64,000 bases of DNA from CAWBRY01 sp963791295 (GTDB lineage: Bacteria; Bacteroidota; Bacteroidia; Chitinophagales; Chitinophagaceae). The notes beneath the pieces were generated by a model. It searched no databases, had not been told where the DNA came from, and was given only the letters and a program-made list of their open reading frames with translations. Location: positions 2,046,001-2,110,000 of the forward strand of contig CAWBRY010000001.1 in the NCBI GenBank assembly GCA_963791295.1. Reading direction: 5' to 3'. Made by a program: the position numbers and the translations under genes. Within the stretch, counting starts at the first letter, position 1. Each line of letters starts with the position of its first letter. Shown piece by piece: positions 19,681 to 29,628 of the stretch.

Positions 19681-19702
19681 GTGTAGCAAATAGTGTAGCA
19701 AA
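19681..19702. promoter_or_regulatory. Paired tgtagcaaa repeats, possible integrase arm sites
   Basis: The nonamer tgtagcaaa occurs twice (19683 and 19694 areas) just before the integrase gene. A matching pair (tgtagcaaa and tgtagcaag) sits at about 40165-40186, just inside the right repeat. Paired short repeats at both ends are what arm-type integrase sites look like. Inference only. Confidence 0.4.
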
Positions 19703-19711
19703 TCTTTTGGT

Positions 19712-20909
19712 ATGAAAGTTTTGACTGCTCTGTACCTCGACAAGCGTAGAGTGAAGATCAAGGGTACCTACCCTTTGAAACTGCGTATAACCTTCCAGAA
19801 GGAACGTCGATATTATTCCACCGAAATTGACCTGACCATTAATACGTGGAAGAAGTCAACTCGAGGAATCACGATACCCAGATTATTGAAGTTCGAGGAC
19901 AGACTATCCGATTGTTGAATGAAGTCGATTGCATAATTCAAACCTTAGAAGAGTTCACCTTCCGAAGTTTAAAGGTATCTACTTTAACGAACCAAGGAGA
20001 GTGGAGACGGTAGAAGATGCTTTTAACTCCTACATCGAGCAACTTACTAAGGAAGGAAGAGCAAGTACTGCTGAGTCTTATACAAACGCTAAGGCATCAC
20101 TCCTATCTTTTAGGCCAACTTTAGGACTAATGGACATCAGTGCCATGCTGTTAAAGGAATATGAAAGTTGGATGTTACATCGGAATAGGAGCAGGACAAC
20201 GGTTGGGATATACCTGAGATCATTGCGTACGCTTGTTAACATAGCCATTGAGCAGGGTTGTATGAGAGCTGAACAGTATCCTTTTGGTAGGAGAAAATAT
20301 CAAATCCCACGAGGTTTCAATTTCAAAAGAGCCCTATCCGAGGAGGAGATAGAATCTTTATATTACTACAAAGCCCCTGCGTTTTCCCCCGAAGACAAAG
20401 CTCGTGACTTGTGGTTCTTCAGTTATTTAGCAAATGGAATGAACTTTAAGGATATCTGCAGGCTGAGATATTCAAACGTATTGAGCGATACAATTGTTTT
20501 CCAGAGGTCCAAAACTGCACAGTCAAGAAGTGGTGGTCCTCTTGTAATTGTCATCTTGACAGAAGATCTCACAAGGATAATTAGTAAGTGGGCAAAACCG
20601 AAGGAAGCGGTCGAAGGATTTATTTTCCCTGTTCTCACGGCCAACGATGGACCTCTGAAGGAACGCCAGTTGACGAAACAGTTTATCAAGACCACAAACA
20701 AGTATCTGAGTAGGATCGCCAAGGAACTGGACATTCAGACAAAGTTGACAACTTATACCGCACGACATTCCTTTTCCACAACATTGAAAAATCGAGGTGC
20801 TTCCATACACTACATCAAAGAAAGTCTAGGTCATACAACCACACAAACTACAGAGAACTACTTGAAATGTTTTCCGGACCGTGTAAAAGAAAATTTGCTG
20901 CACAACTGA
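19712..20909 (+). CDS. Tyrosine recombinase (integrase), frame broken twice
   Basis: The N-terminal arm-binding part (MKVLTALYLDKRRVKIKGTY, PLKLRITFQKERRYYS) runs from 19712 to about 19850. After a frame break the linker IIEVRGQTIRLLNEVDCI continues in another frame. A second break near 19960 leads to the core and catalytic parts (VEDAFNSYIEQLTKEGRAST). Catalytic elements are visible: NFKDICRLRY with the first Arg, ARHSFSTTL, LGHTTTQTTENYL with the nucleophilic Tyr. Total length about 400 residues, usual for Bacteroidota SAM-like phage integrases. It sits next to the tRNA-Lys attachment site and should catalyse integration and excision. Both breaks are single-base, and the catalytic part is intact. 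Confidence 0.9.
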
Positions 20910-21414
20910 CTGCGTTCAAAAGGGCCCCTTAAATATCCATCGGTAAAGGTTTGGTGTCGCACACACTTTTCGTAAGAAACAGATTATCCTCATGTTGCCG
21001 TGCGCAAGGACAGTTGATGGGTTACCCTGAGCAATCCTCAATCAATGATATGGTTAGGTGAATCAGTGATCTTTATACCTCTGGGTAGCAAAGAACTCGC
21101 TACACCAAATGAATTTGGAAATAGGCGGCAGCATTGCAATATGCTTTCTACCCTAAGGTTTGTGCGGAAGGCCATCTGCTGATTTTGAGCTCTGAGTTGC
21201 TCTGATTCGTTGTCTTGTCAATAGCCTCGAATGAAGTACATATATAAGGTGTAGATTTTGGGACACCGTCGTATTATCTGGTAAGGGATGGAACGTCAGC
21301 GGGAATGACAAGCTTGCATTCAGTCTCCCTGAATCTCTAGACCCTTAAATATATATTCCGTTAACGTCCCTTTATAAAAGGGCTGTAGGTTTATCTCGGC
21401 ACTAATATCTCTCC
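20910..21414. other. Intergenic stretch after integrase, no confident gene
   Basis: About 500 bp without a supportable gene. A minus-strand open stretch around 21050-21230 reads with some protein-like composition (QDNESEQLRAQNQQMAFRTN) but lacks a start. An excision regulator would be expected near here and I cannot identify one. Confidence 0.4.
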
Positions 21415-21561
21415 TTATGATGTTCCATACAGACAGGAAGTATTGTCATCGTCAAGGAAGATATCTACGAAGTATCTTGGTTCAATGGAAGGCGTTGCAA
21501 CAAAGGTAACGGTCCATTCTTCATTCCCCAAGGCATGACTGATCTGCTGCAGGAGGCTCAT
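21415..21561 (-). CDS. Possible 48-residue protein
   Basis: ATG at 21561 gives MSLLQQISHALGNEEWTVTF and a balanced, protein-like composition (RYFVDIFLDDDNTSC) to the stop at 21415. A short frame upstream (MEKKIWNPYFVDAV) may be its true N-terminus split by a frame break. No family recognised. It is the only candidate gene between the integrase and the next plus-strand gene. Confidence 0.3.
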   Translation of the reverse strand: MSLLQQISHALGNEEWTVTFVATPSIEPRYFVDIFLDDDNTSCLYGTS

Positions 21562-21862
21562 CTCAAACTACCCCTGCGTCTCTCAAACTGCGTCGACAAA
21601 ATAGGGGTTCCAGATTTTTTTCTCCATTGTTAAATTACGTACCCTTCGCCATGGGAAATAACTTTACTTGCTGTGATCCTGTTAATCTGTTTGTCATTTG
21701 ATATTGGTTTTGACAAATGTAATCAAATGGTGAACCCAACTCTTGAGCTCGACATCAATGTGAATAAGTTGGCTGGTTGCCAATAAAGTGAGGACAGTAG
21801 GCGTAACTTTAGGTTCAACGATTTGGATAAGCAATGATTTTTTTAACCCTTAAATTTTATTG
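21562..21862. other. Intergenic, AT-rich leader
   Basis: Nothing beyond a possible upstream extension of the minus-strand 48-residue frame. The stretch becomes AT-rich before the next plus-strand start at 21863. Confidence 0.4.
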
Positions 21863-22644
21863 ATGTCTATACAATCTAAAATTGAAGAATGCTTTTCAAA
21901 ACTATCGCCAAGTTGGTTTGCAAGAATTAGATCCGAATTTGAGGAACATCCATTTTACATCCCGATGGAGGAAAAAATATCTACAACAATTTTCGAGGGC
22001 GAAATAGAAATACACGTAAATGTGAACCTATTTGACTATTGCTGGAACAATATAGTAAATTATTATGCTTCGAGAGGACCTATAGAAGAAGAGGACCGAT
22101 ATGAGGCGGATGCAGAAGAAATCACCAGGCCAATAATTGACGTCTTAGAAACTACGATTAATTCCCTGCAGAGTCTTGCTGAAAAGTATCAAATAATCAA
22201 AACCGCAAATGCAGCCATTGTTGAACGGAGAACATTAAAGACGGAAGATGAACAATATCGGCTATTATTATATGTAAGCGATAAATTGCTCAAGGTTATT
22301 GGATCAAATTTCTCTGATATTTGCATCCTTGCTGAAGATATACTTGATTTTTCAGTAAGGTTGAAAATTGACATCAATCTGAATGAGTTAGCAATCCTTA
22401 TTGTCCTTCTTGTACCGTGCAGGAATTTTCAACACAGCAAGTCAGCCTCAAAAGGACGTGAGACTTTATCAGGACCCATTTTTCATATAAAGACGACGCA
22501 ACTGGTGAATATAAAATTCCAAGATCTCTGAACACGCAAGTTTCCAGCCTAAAAAGTCCACTCGGCCCCTGGGATGCTCCCCTGGAGAGCGTAAAGGAAA
22601 GGCTCGATTCAGGCTTTAAAGAATTTGCCTTACTAAGACACTGA
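21863..22644 (+). CDS. Unknown element protein, ~260 aa, frame broken twice
   Basis: ATG at 21863 starts MSIQSKIEECFSKLSPSWFA. The first frame is good to about 22410 (KIDINLNELAILIVLL). The next reads YRAGIFNTASQPQKDVRLYQ in a second frame, then YKDDATGEYKIPRSLNTQVS and WDAPLESVKERLDSGFKEFA in a third, ending at 22644. All three parts have normal codon-like composition, so they form one helical, cytosolic protein. The position between integrase and replication gene and the helical C-terminus recall accessory regulators of Bacteroidota elements such as RteC, but I see no decisive motif. Confidence 0.5.
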
Positions 22645-22989
22645 GCAAATTATAAACGATCTACCCCCTTCAGCTATTTCCAATCGGTAGCACCTTGTAA
22701 AACTATATCATCGTCCTCGAAAGGGCGACAGAAATTCAACACTTATAATACCATGATAATCAGCAGTGAAAAATCATTTCACTTCCCATCGCCTAATTCA
22801 AATTGTACCTTTGTAATGCTGGGATGGGGCATGACCCGCAGTGAATTATTAGTTTATCCCACTAAAATTAGTTTATTAACAAAAAATGTAATGTAGATGG
22901 TTCGAAAATAACTAAACGCCGGAAGAGCTTTGTAAAAAGCAGACTGGCCAGTAAAGAAACATATTAAAGGCTTAAACATCGTTATTAAG
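22645..22989. other. Intergenic with leader region of the replication genes
   Basis: About 345 bp without a gene. It holds the promoter-like TACCTTTG at 22806-22813 and a following GC-richer leader (gctgggatggggcatgacc). Confidence 0.45.
22806..22813 (+). promoter_or_regulatory. Bacteroidota-type -7 box (TACCTTTG)
   Basis: TACCTTTG fits the TAnnTTTG consensus exactly. A weak TTC lies near the expected -33 position. It precedes the small helical gene and the RepA-like gene. Confidence 0.35.
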
Positions 22990-23183
22990 ATGATTACGAG
23001 TAAGTTAGACAAATTGATTAAAACGCTAATTAAAGAAGTTTATGAAAAAAGGAGCCGAACCTTGAAAGAAAGAGCATTATTGAAAATGTGGTACAGGCGA
23101 TTATGAAACAGGAACCAATGTCCGACGAGGAAGTGGATGGTTGGACGGGCAGAGTAACCGAAATGGTGAACAATTATTTATAA
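22990..23183 (+). CDS. Small helical protein upstream of repA, one frame break
   Basis: ATG at 22990 starts MITSKLDKLIKTLIKEVYEK. After a one-base break near 23064 the frame reads IIENVVQAIMKQEPMSDEEV and ends TEMVNNYL at 23183, giving about 64 residues. Both parts are helical and charged. It lies 53 bp before the RepA-like ATPase and is probably in its operon. Function unknown. Confidence 0.45.
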
Positions 23184-23236
23184 AATCAAATTGGGTAGTC
23201 TCCACTAAAAGGCGGCTACCCAATAACTTAATAGTT

Positions 23237-24559
23237 ATGACAGAGATAAACAGCGATGAGAATTTTCAGAGTAGGGATCTAGAGGAAATCTTTGGAACAA
23301 ACCCACGAGAAAACAAAAGAAGATCATATTGCATCACGGGAGAACAACTCTTGAACATGAAAATTGAACGGCTTCCCTACCTAATTGAGGGATGTTTTCC
23401 CCACAAATAGGTGTCGTAGCACTAGCCGGAAGTTCAGATGTCGGAAAGAGCAGCTTATTGAGACAGCTCGCTACGTCTATTGTTTATGAGCAAAAGGATT
23501 TTTTGGGATTTCCAATCAACGCCAAGCATCGTGGGGTAATTTATGTGAGCACCGAAGATGATGCCCAAGCTGTAAGCTTTCTCCTAAACAAACAAAAGCC
23601 AGCGGACAAGGAAGCGGAGGATTTGAGAGGCCTGAGATTTGTATTCGAAAGTGACGAGCTCATTGAAAAAGTGGAGGTGGAATTGAAGGATCAGGCAGCG
23701 GACTGTGTAATAATAGACACGTTTACGGATACATACGGAGGTGACTTAAATGCCTCGAACAAAGTGAGAAGCTACTTAAACGGGTTTAGTGTTCTAGCAA
23801 GCAGATACAAATGTCTGTTCATTTTTCTCCATCACACGGGGAAAAAGGAGGACATCTACCACCATCAAAGGATAATCTTCTAGGCAGTCAGGGATTCGAA
23901 TCTAAAATGAGAGTAGTGATGGAGTTGAGAATGGACTATTCAGACTCAAATAAAAGGCATCTATGCCTTGTAAAAGCCAATTACATACCGAATGATGAGA
24001 AATTAATGAGCTATGTCTTGAAGTTTGATGATAATCTTGTGTTCACGAAGTTGGATCAAAGGGTGGCTTTTGCAAGTTTGGCTAAACCGGAGTTGAGAAG
24101 AATGATATTAAAAAAGAGGAAGCCAAACTAAAGGCGATTGAAATGAAAAAGCAAGGTCTGTCCGTGAGAAAAATAGCGAAGGCTTTAGACGAAGAAGGTC
24201 TGGAATATGGAAAAACTGCCATTTCAGAGTGGGTGAGGGATTATCCGGTCGTCCGTTATCCTTTAGAGAATGGTAGGGACGGACAACTACTGAATAGGGG
24301 CCACTGCGTTCAGGATCGTGGCTTACCATTAGAAGACGTTAGGGTAGATCCCGAATTGAATCCGCTACCGCAGGAGCAGGTCGTAAGCAAACTTGATAGT
24401 GGTGATCTAGATGACCTCAATGACGGAATTGATGGATGCGCTGAAATATGTGAGAGACGAGATGATGCAACAGCGCACATTGGCATTCCAGAATCTGAGG
24501 AAGATGCTGGTGAAGATGACGATTACATGAGGGAACCGGAGGATTACGACTGGAATTGA
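23237..24559 (+). CDS. RepA-like AAA/RecA-fold ATPase with C-terminal HTH, frame broken
   Basis: ATG at 23237 (MTEINSDENFQSRDLEEIF). Breaks near 23400, 23865 and 24095 separate pieces that join smoothly: IERLPYLIEGCFP, then the Walker A GSSDVGKSSL and IYVSTEDDAQAV, Walker B CVIIDTFTD, LFIFLHHTGKK, then SKDNLLGSQGFESKMR and NYIPNDEKLMSYVLKF. The end has a resolvase-type helix-turn-helix (KKQGLSVRKIAKALDEEGLE). This order is that of RepA/DnaB-like helicase proteins of Bacteroidota plasmids and mobilisable elements. The last ~70 residues are highly acidic and the true C-terminus is uncertain. It suggests that the element can start its own replication after excision. Confidence 0.75.
24411..24530 (+). 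CDS. Possible 39-residue helical protein overlapping repA end
   Basis: In a second frame over the doubtful acidic tail of the RepA-like gene, MTSMTELMDALKYVRDEMMQ followed by QRTLAFQNLRKMLVKM reads as a well-formed amphipathic helix. It looks more protein-like than the acidic frame it overlaps. Either the RepA frame really ends earlier and this is the next gene, or one frame is chance. Confidence 0.35.
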   Translation: MTSMTELMDALKYVRDEMMQQRTLAFQNLRKMLVKMTIT

Positions 24560-24610
24560 TCGATGCAGACTAAGTGATCCCAATCAGGGGGATTCTAAGT
24601 TTAATATAAA

Positions 24611-24645
24611 GAAGGTGTCTGAATTGTCTTCAGGCACCTTTCTTT
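24611..24645 (+). terminator. Strong Rho-independent terminator
   Basis: A 12-bp stem (aaggtgtctgaa/ttcaggcacctt, one G-U) has a 5-nt loop and a following tcttt. It ends the RepA transcription unit. Confidence 0.8.
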
Positions 24646-24724
24646 AGCACCAGAATCTATTTACTTCATGCCCCTTGTTGGCCTTGAGGTGAGCCTGGAA
24701 TATAGGAAAGCGAGTGTCAATTGG

Positions 24725-24775
24725 TAGAGGGACGGTCGGTCCGTCCGTAGGCACCACAAAAAGAGGGACGGACAT
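24725..24775. repeat. GGACGG/CCGTCC hairpin, first member of a dispersed set
   Basis: gagggacgg occurs twice around a central gtccgtcc, so two alternative hairpins can form. The same GTCCGTC/GACGGAC words build the hairpins at 36576, 38221 and 38770. Confidence 0.5.
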
Positions 24776-24935
24776 AGAGTAATCAAAGGTCAATGCGACG
24801 AGAATGATGGAATCAATCGACTAACTCTATTTTTTCCTTTCCTGACGCACCAGTCGGCAATTAATTTCGATTAATCAAGAGCTTGCAATAATAATCCAGG
24901 CCATAGGGGGACGAATTCATCAACACCAGGTCAGG

Positions 24936-25145
24936 ACATATAGATTCACTCTACATTAGGCGGGAATGCTTATTCCCTATATGTACTACTACTAATCTAA
25001 TATTGGATTGTTCTTATAATATATTATTACTAATATCAAAATTGGTAATATTTAGGGATCAACAGAATTAACCCTAAGATTAAATACGAAGAATCCGATA
25101 AAGATCAAAAGTGATGGCTTGCCAATCGTGCATATTGCCAAAAGG
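24936..25145. repeat. Diverged direct repeat, copy A
   Basis: This segment aligns with 29799-30003: attagg-cgggaat / taatg-cggaat, cctatatgta, and near the end aagatcaaaagtgatggcttgcc versus aagatcaaaaatggtagcttgcc. The two copies bracket the AbiTii to GHKL cargo block. It also overlaps the start of an open frame (25056-25256). Confidence 0.5.
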
Positions 25146-25256
25146 TTGGTGTCGATATCTTCCGCCATGTTTCCTGACCACACCTACAAGATTAGAGAAG
25201 AACTAATTATTATATGGTTGGACAGACTGAGAAGAATCAAAGTAGCCGATAGATAG
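25056..25256 (+). CDS. Possible protein fragment without start codon
   Basis: A stop-to-stop frame reads IKSDGLPIVHIAKRLVSISS, then FPDHTYKIREELIIIWLDRL and ends RIKVADR. Composition is protein-like, but there is no ATG in frame, so the start is lost or in another frame. The first part is echoed in the diverged repeat copy B. No family recognised. Confidence 0.3.
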   Translation, partial: GSTELTLRLNTKNPIKIKSDGLPIVHIAKRLVSISSAMFPDHTYKIREELIIIWLDRLRRIKVADR

Positions 25257-25272
25257 TAAAGATTGAAGACCC

Positions 25273-25548
25273 ATGCCTCCATCATTCTCCCAGGATAATC
25301 AGGATCTGCTTTTTTATACCACCTTTCAGTATGCACTTCATATTTCCTCAGAGCAAGATCTACCCCGGAACATTTTTGCCGAAAGGTTCATGTTGACTCC
25401 TTCTCTACTAATCTGCAGGGGAAAGTTCTTATCTGATTTTGCCCAGGGTAGAAGCCATATATCTAAGGGATTTCACTTATTAATTGGTTTGCCTCACTTT
25501 TCAGGGAAAGAAAGTCGGATATTAGAGACCCGCCATCACTTTTGTTGA
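25273..25548 (+). CDS. Doubtful 91-residue hypothetical
   Basis: The frame is clean (MPPSFSQDNQDLLFYTTFQY to ETRHHFC) but rich in H, F, S and P without a clear fold or ribosome-binding site. It could be real or a chance frame between the repeat and the AbiTii gene. Confidence 0.25.
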   Translation: MPPSFSQDNQDLLFYTTFQYALHISSEQDLPRNIFAERFMLTPSLLICRGKFLSDFAQGRSHISKGFHLLIGLPHFSGKESRILETRHHFC

Positions 25549-25716
25549 CTACTATATAAAGAAAAGTTAGTACCTGAGAATCCTGACTTCTTGGAGTCCG
25601 AAGGGAATGAGGCTTTGAATAGGATTGCTGCCAACAAACCGCCATCGCATTCACTATCGTCCCTCCTGATGAATAGATGTTGCACGTCCCTCCTTTTGGA
25701 ATTGGTATCTTTGGAA

Positions 25717-26665
25717 ATGAAATTGATCGCCGATATAATCGAGGAACTTATCGATCCCGAGAAATCATTGACTGGGCCTTTTTTAAAAACAAAGGTGTTG
25801 GCTGCGAAGGTGAAGAATGCTGAATTACGTTCATGGATTAGCCTCGAGCTAAACGGGTATAGTGACGCAGAAAAAGTGCCTGATTACAGAAAAAGCGGGT
25901 GCAGACTCTGGCAGGCTGGGTCAATGGTGCCGGGTTTGGCGGTTATTGGAAAGGTTCCCGATGGACCTTCCGATGACCGGGTACAAAGAAGATTGGGATG
26001 AGTATTTTTCAACCATAACATTTACGGAAAGCATTGCCGGTCTTGAAGCGTTTACCAGCAACAGTGAAGCATCCGAATTATCGCAGCCGCTTACCAGTGA
26101 GCTAACCGAGATGGTGGCCGCCAAAGTCCGAAGCTTCGGCAACCCGGCTTTCAGCCTGGTCAGCGCTTCCAAACGCATATCTGTCAACAGGATCCGGGAT
26201 ATTCTTGCAACGATCCGATCACGACTCTTGGATTTTATGTTGAAAATTGACGAAGAATACGGTTTTGTGACTGATATTAACAAATTGTCCGAGCAAAAAA
26301 ATATCAAAGAAAAAATCACAACGATCATGAGTAAAACCATCATACATAATACCGGCGACGGGAATGTGGTGAACACGGGCAGTCATTCAGCGTTGAACAT
26401 CACGACTAGCATACAGAAAAATGATTTTGTCAGCCTCAGCAAATTATTAGCTGATAATGGAATGGCCGAAGAAGACATCGCTGCTTTGCAATCAGTTATT
26501 GATACTGAAAAGCCGGACTTGCAAAATAAAACCTTCGGGCAAAAAGTAAATGGATGGATAAAAAAAATGTTGGACAAATCACTGGATGCTTCGTGGAAAA
26601 TCGGGATCGGTGCTGCCGGTAAATTGCTGGCCGATAGTATACAACAATACTATGGCATGAAGTGA
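25717..26665 (+). CDS. AbiTii-domain abortive-infection protein, one frame break
   Basis: ATG at 25717 gives MKLIADIIEELIDPEKSLTG, followed by LLAAKVKNAELRSWISLELN-like AbiTii signature (ELRSWISLELNGYSDAEKVP, DYRKS). A frame break between about 25930 and 25985 leads to WDEYFSTITFTESIAGLEAF and a helical region, then a linker (HNTGDGNVVNTGSHSALN) and a C-terminal helical domain with WIKKMLDKSLDASWKIGIG. About 315 residues. AbiTii proteins are linked to abortive infection, where the infected cell stops growth before phage release. The GDGN-type linker and C-terminal domain suggest self-association. First gene of the element's defence cluster. Confidence 0.8.
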
Positions 26666-26847
26666 CGATTCGGCTACAAACATACAACATTTTGGCGTCA
26701 TTTTCAAGGCTTTAGCAGCAATAACTCCATGGGCTATATTGCTAGGGTGGTCCTGCCTTGGCAAATTCTCTAGTGTGAATCGTTCTCACGGTAACTTAAA
26801 CCTGCCTTAATTCGTAAAGGTCATTTTCAATAGTCTGCAACCCGTCG

Positions 26848-27014
26848 ATGCATAACGATATCCCTAGTTGGAATGAAATCAAACTCGAGCAACTGCCTTC
26901 AGCAAAGAACGGGAGCTACGGCCCAACGAGCGTGTCGAGGCCAAGAGCTTTTGGGACGACTTCTTCGAGGTATTTGGGATCAACGGGTATAGAGTAGCGA
27001 CTTTCGAGCAATAG
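26848..27014 (+). pseudogene. Relic of MmeI-like (type IIL/IIG) restriction-methylase N-terminus
   Basis: ATG at 26848 starts MHNDIPSWNEIK. After one frame break RATAFSKERELRPNERVEAK and SFWDDFFEVFGINGYRVATF read through to a stop at 27012. This matches the conserved opening of MmeI-type and other class I DNA methyltransferases that carry an N-terminal nuclease (E-x-K-S-F-W-x-D-F-F). The expected nuclease core and the methylase body (~850 residues) are absent; the GHKL ATPase gene starts 215 bp later. It is therefore a truncated remnant, not just a frame-broken gene. Confidence 0.65.
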
Positions 27015-27228
27015 GTTGGGCGCTATGACCAAGAGAAGACAACGCAGAGCGAGTTCGAGTATGATCATTGAAGGACAAAAATTTCCCAACCAATCTAAAT
27101 ACATACATTTGCCGAGTGAACCATGTTGCTGGTGGATGTCGCAGATCTCAATCTCCTTCAACTCTACAACAAGGTTTGCAGCTCAACAATTAAGGTCGTT
27201 AACACCCACTTTTAAAAAAGGAGTACAT

Positions 27229-29051
27229 GTGTCTGCACGTAACACCAACGGTGGCGATAACTTTCTCGCCATGTCAGTTAACAACATCGGCTTTCTTGTC
27301 GACAGATTAGGTCAAGACTGTAATCCATTACAGCATTTAAGGGAACTCACACAAAATTCAATCGAGGCAATTCATCGAACAGGTGGAAAGGGGGAGATCG
27401 TCTGGGATGTCGATTGGATAACTTATGACTTGGAAGGCGGTGTATTTAAATTATCAATTACTGACAATGGAGATGGAATGACAGGAGAGGAGATGGTACG
27501 ATCAACCAACTATCATCTTCCATGGCAACACAATCAATGTCCGGTAATTATGGCGTTGGTGCCAAAATAACAACAGCTACAAAGAACCCGTTTGGAGTTT
27601 TATACCTCTCATGGAAAGATGGTGAGGGTTCTATGATACAGATGTATAAGGATGAATATACAGGTCAATATGGCCTTCAACAGTGGAAACATGCGGACGG
27701 CTCTTACAAACATTACTTACCGCTTGAGGATGATGTAAAGCCTGAGTTGATCGATACACATGGTACTAAAGTCGTCCTGTTAGGGCTAAGTGAAGATCGA
27801 ACACAATGCAAGACCGTTGGGTGCTCCTTCGCTTCACGGTGGATATCAAAATACCTTAACACTCGGTATTACGAACTCTCTCCGGAAATTACTTTAAAAG
27901 CAAGAGAAGGATGGGAGTACCCACGAACTGACCAGGATCGAAACTATTTACGAGGACTTTCTGGTCAAGCAAACTACTTAAAGCAACATTCACTTTCATC
28001 AGGAAAACTGGATCTGACTGATGCAATTGCTCATTGGTGGATATTAAAGGATGAATCTGCAATAACTAATAATTCGGGGTACATTAAATCCGCTCGGGCA
28101 CGCCGCAGCACTTTATCAGAATGAGCTCTACGAATTAAGCACAGGTCGTTCAGCTATGGCCAAGCTTCAACAATTTGGAGTAACCTTTGGGTATCGTTTT
28201 GTAGTAATATCTGGAACCCACCAACACCTCATTACTAACTACTAATACTGCGAGAACGAGTCTCCTTATAAATAATGATTTACTGCCATGGGCTGATTGG
28301 GCATCGGAGTTTCGTGATAACATGCCCGAGGAAATTGCAAAGCTTGTAGCGGAAAAAGCCGCAGCTGCAGCCAACACAGACCATCAAAAATCAATCAAGG
28401 ACAGGTTACGAGATATAATGGACTTGTTTAAGGTTAGCCGTTACCGACCACTGCCAACTGGAAGCGTATTTATGGATGAGGATCGCTTAGTTAGAGGAGG
28501 TAGTATCGGTAATCAAACCCGAAGCACAGGAAAGGGCAGCTCGTCGAAGACGAACAGCGGTGGAGGTACTGGAGGAAATGTATATTCCGTTTTCGAAAAG
28601 GTAGGTGGAACCCCGGGCAAGAAAATTAAGCCTGACCCATTTCCTGAAGTTCAGTGGGTAACCGTTAACAATGGGACAAGAGATCCAAAGGACATGGAAG
28701 ATAGAGCTGCAAAGTATTTGCAAGACCTGAATCTGCTTTTGATAAATGCGGATTTTTCTGTTTTTACTGATATGATTGACTTTTTTTCGAAAGGAATACA
28801 AAGAAGCGCCGGGCATCATGGAGGTAACTGAAGAAGTCATCCGAGGGTGGTTCGAACAAGCCCTAGTTGAAACTATCATAGGCATTCAAGGGCTAATGAA
28901 TAGAAAGGATTGGACGCAAGTAAATATAGGCGCAGCTTTATCGGAAGAGGCCTTGACTGCTTCTGTAATGCAACGTTACCACGTGCATTACGCCGCAAAA
29001 AGAGAGCTAGGCGTGAAAATTGGTTCCATTAAGAACCAAGCCACAGCATGA
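27229..29051 (+). CDS. GHKL (Hsp90/MORC-like) ATPase, ~605 aa, four frame breaks
   Basis: GTG at 27229 is preceded by aaggag at 5 nt, a good ribosome-binding site. The ATP-binding Bergerat fold is complete once frames are joined: HLRELTQNSIEAI (N box), ITDNGDGM (G1), SGNYGVGAKI (G2) and DTHGTKVVLLG (G3). A middle region (GWEYPRTDQDRNY, AHWWILKDE, VTFGYRFVVI) resembles the S5-fold transducer that follows the ATPase in MORC and MutL proteins, by position only. The C-terminal part has a Gly/Ser linker (GKGSSSKTNSGGGTGG) and a helical end (EVIRGWFEQALVETIIGIQG). Breaks lie near 27499, 28095, 28208 and 28785; the last is a 7-T run that should be six. Prokaryotic MORC-like ATPases are known to sit with restriction systems, which fits the methylase relic upstream. 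Confidence 0.75.
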
Positions 29052-29106
29052 AATCCCGCCGTCTTTAAGATTTAGGCTCATTATTATATACTATAAAATA
29101 GTAGCC

Positions 29107-29628
29107 ATGAAATACGCAATTGTCCTTGGATCTAACATGTTTATCGGAACCTCAGGCGTTGTAGGATATAAAACGAAGGGAGGAATTAAGGAGTTTTTAA
29201 AAGTTAAGGAAATCTATCGTGAACGCTCAAATGGCTCATACCTAGCCTTAGATGTTGATGTTAAAACCATCGATGGTATTCGAGAGGTTAAATTATTTAA
29301 GAGTAAGCCTGTTGTTGAATGTGAGAATGTAAAGGTTATATATGATAAGAAACGAACTACTGTTATAAAAAATGATGGTACAGTTGTAATTGACGTTGAA
29401 CAATTAGACCCTTTGGACGAGTCTTTACCTAACACTGGACCCGTCCGGCAGGCTCTTGATGCGAATCTACTGGATGGAATAATCAGGATAACCGGAAATT
29501 TTTCTGTTGGTGAGTATAGTATTAAGGCTACCATCGAAAAAACGGAAGTTGGCGGAGTAACCATGAATGGCAATCTCTCGGTTGGGACTGGAGGAATAGT
29601 GTTGGATCATATGGGTATTTCCTTTTGA
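29107..29628 (+). CDS. Unknown 173-residue protein next to GHKL ATPase
   Basis: ATG at 29107 gives MKYAIVLGSNMFIGTSGVVG. The sequence is beta-rich and intact (KEIYRERSNGSYLALDVDV, VKVIYDKKRTTVIKNDGTV, GNLSVGTGGIVLDHMGISF). There is no signal peptide or membrane span. It starts 55 bp after the ATPase stop on the same strand and may be its partner. I recognise no family. Confidence 0.55.
   Translation: MKYAIVLGSNMFIGTSGVVGYKTKGGIKEFLKVKEIYRERSNGSYLALDVDVKTIDGIREVKLFKSKPVVECENVKVIYDKKRTTVIKNDGTVVIDVEQLDPLDESLPNTGPVRQALDANLLDGIIRITGNFSVGEYSIKATIEKTEVGGVTMNGNLSVGTGGIVLDHMGISF

Noticed and set aside
26916..27161. Minus-strand 81-residue frame
   Set aside because: It lies antisense to the methylase relic, whose plus-strand reading matches a known family.
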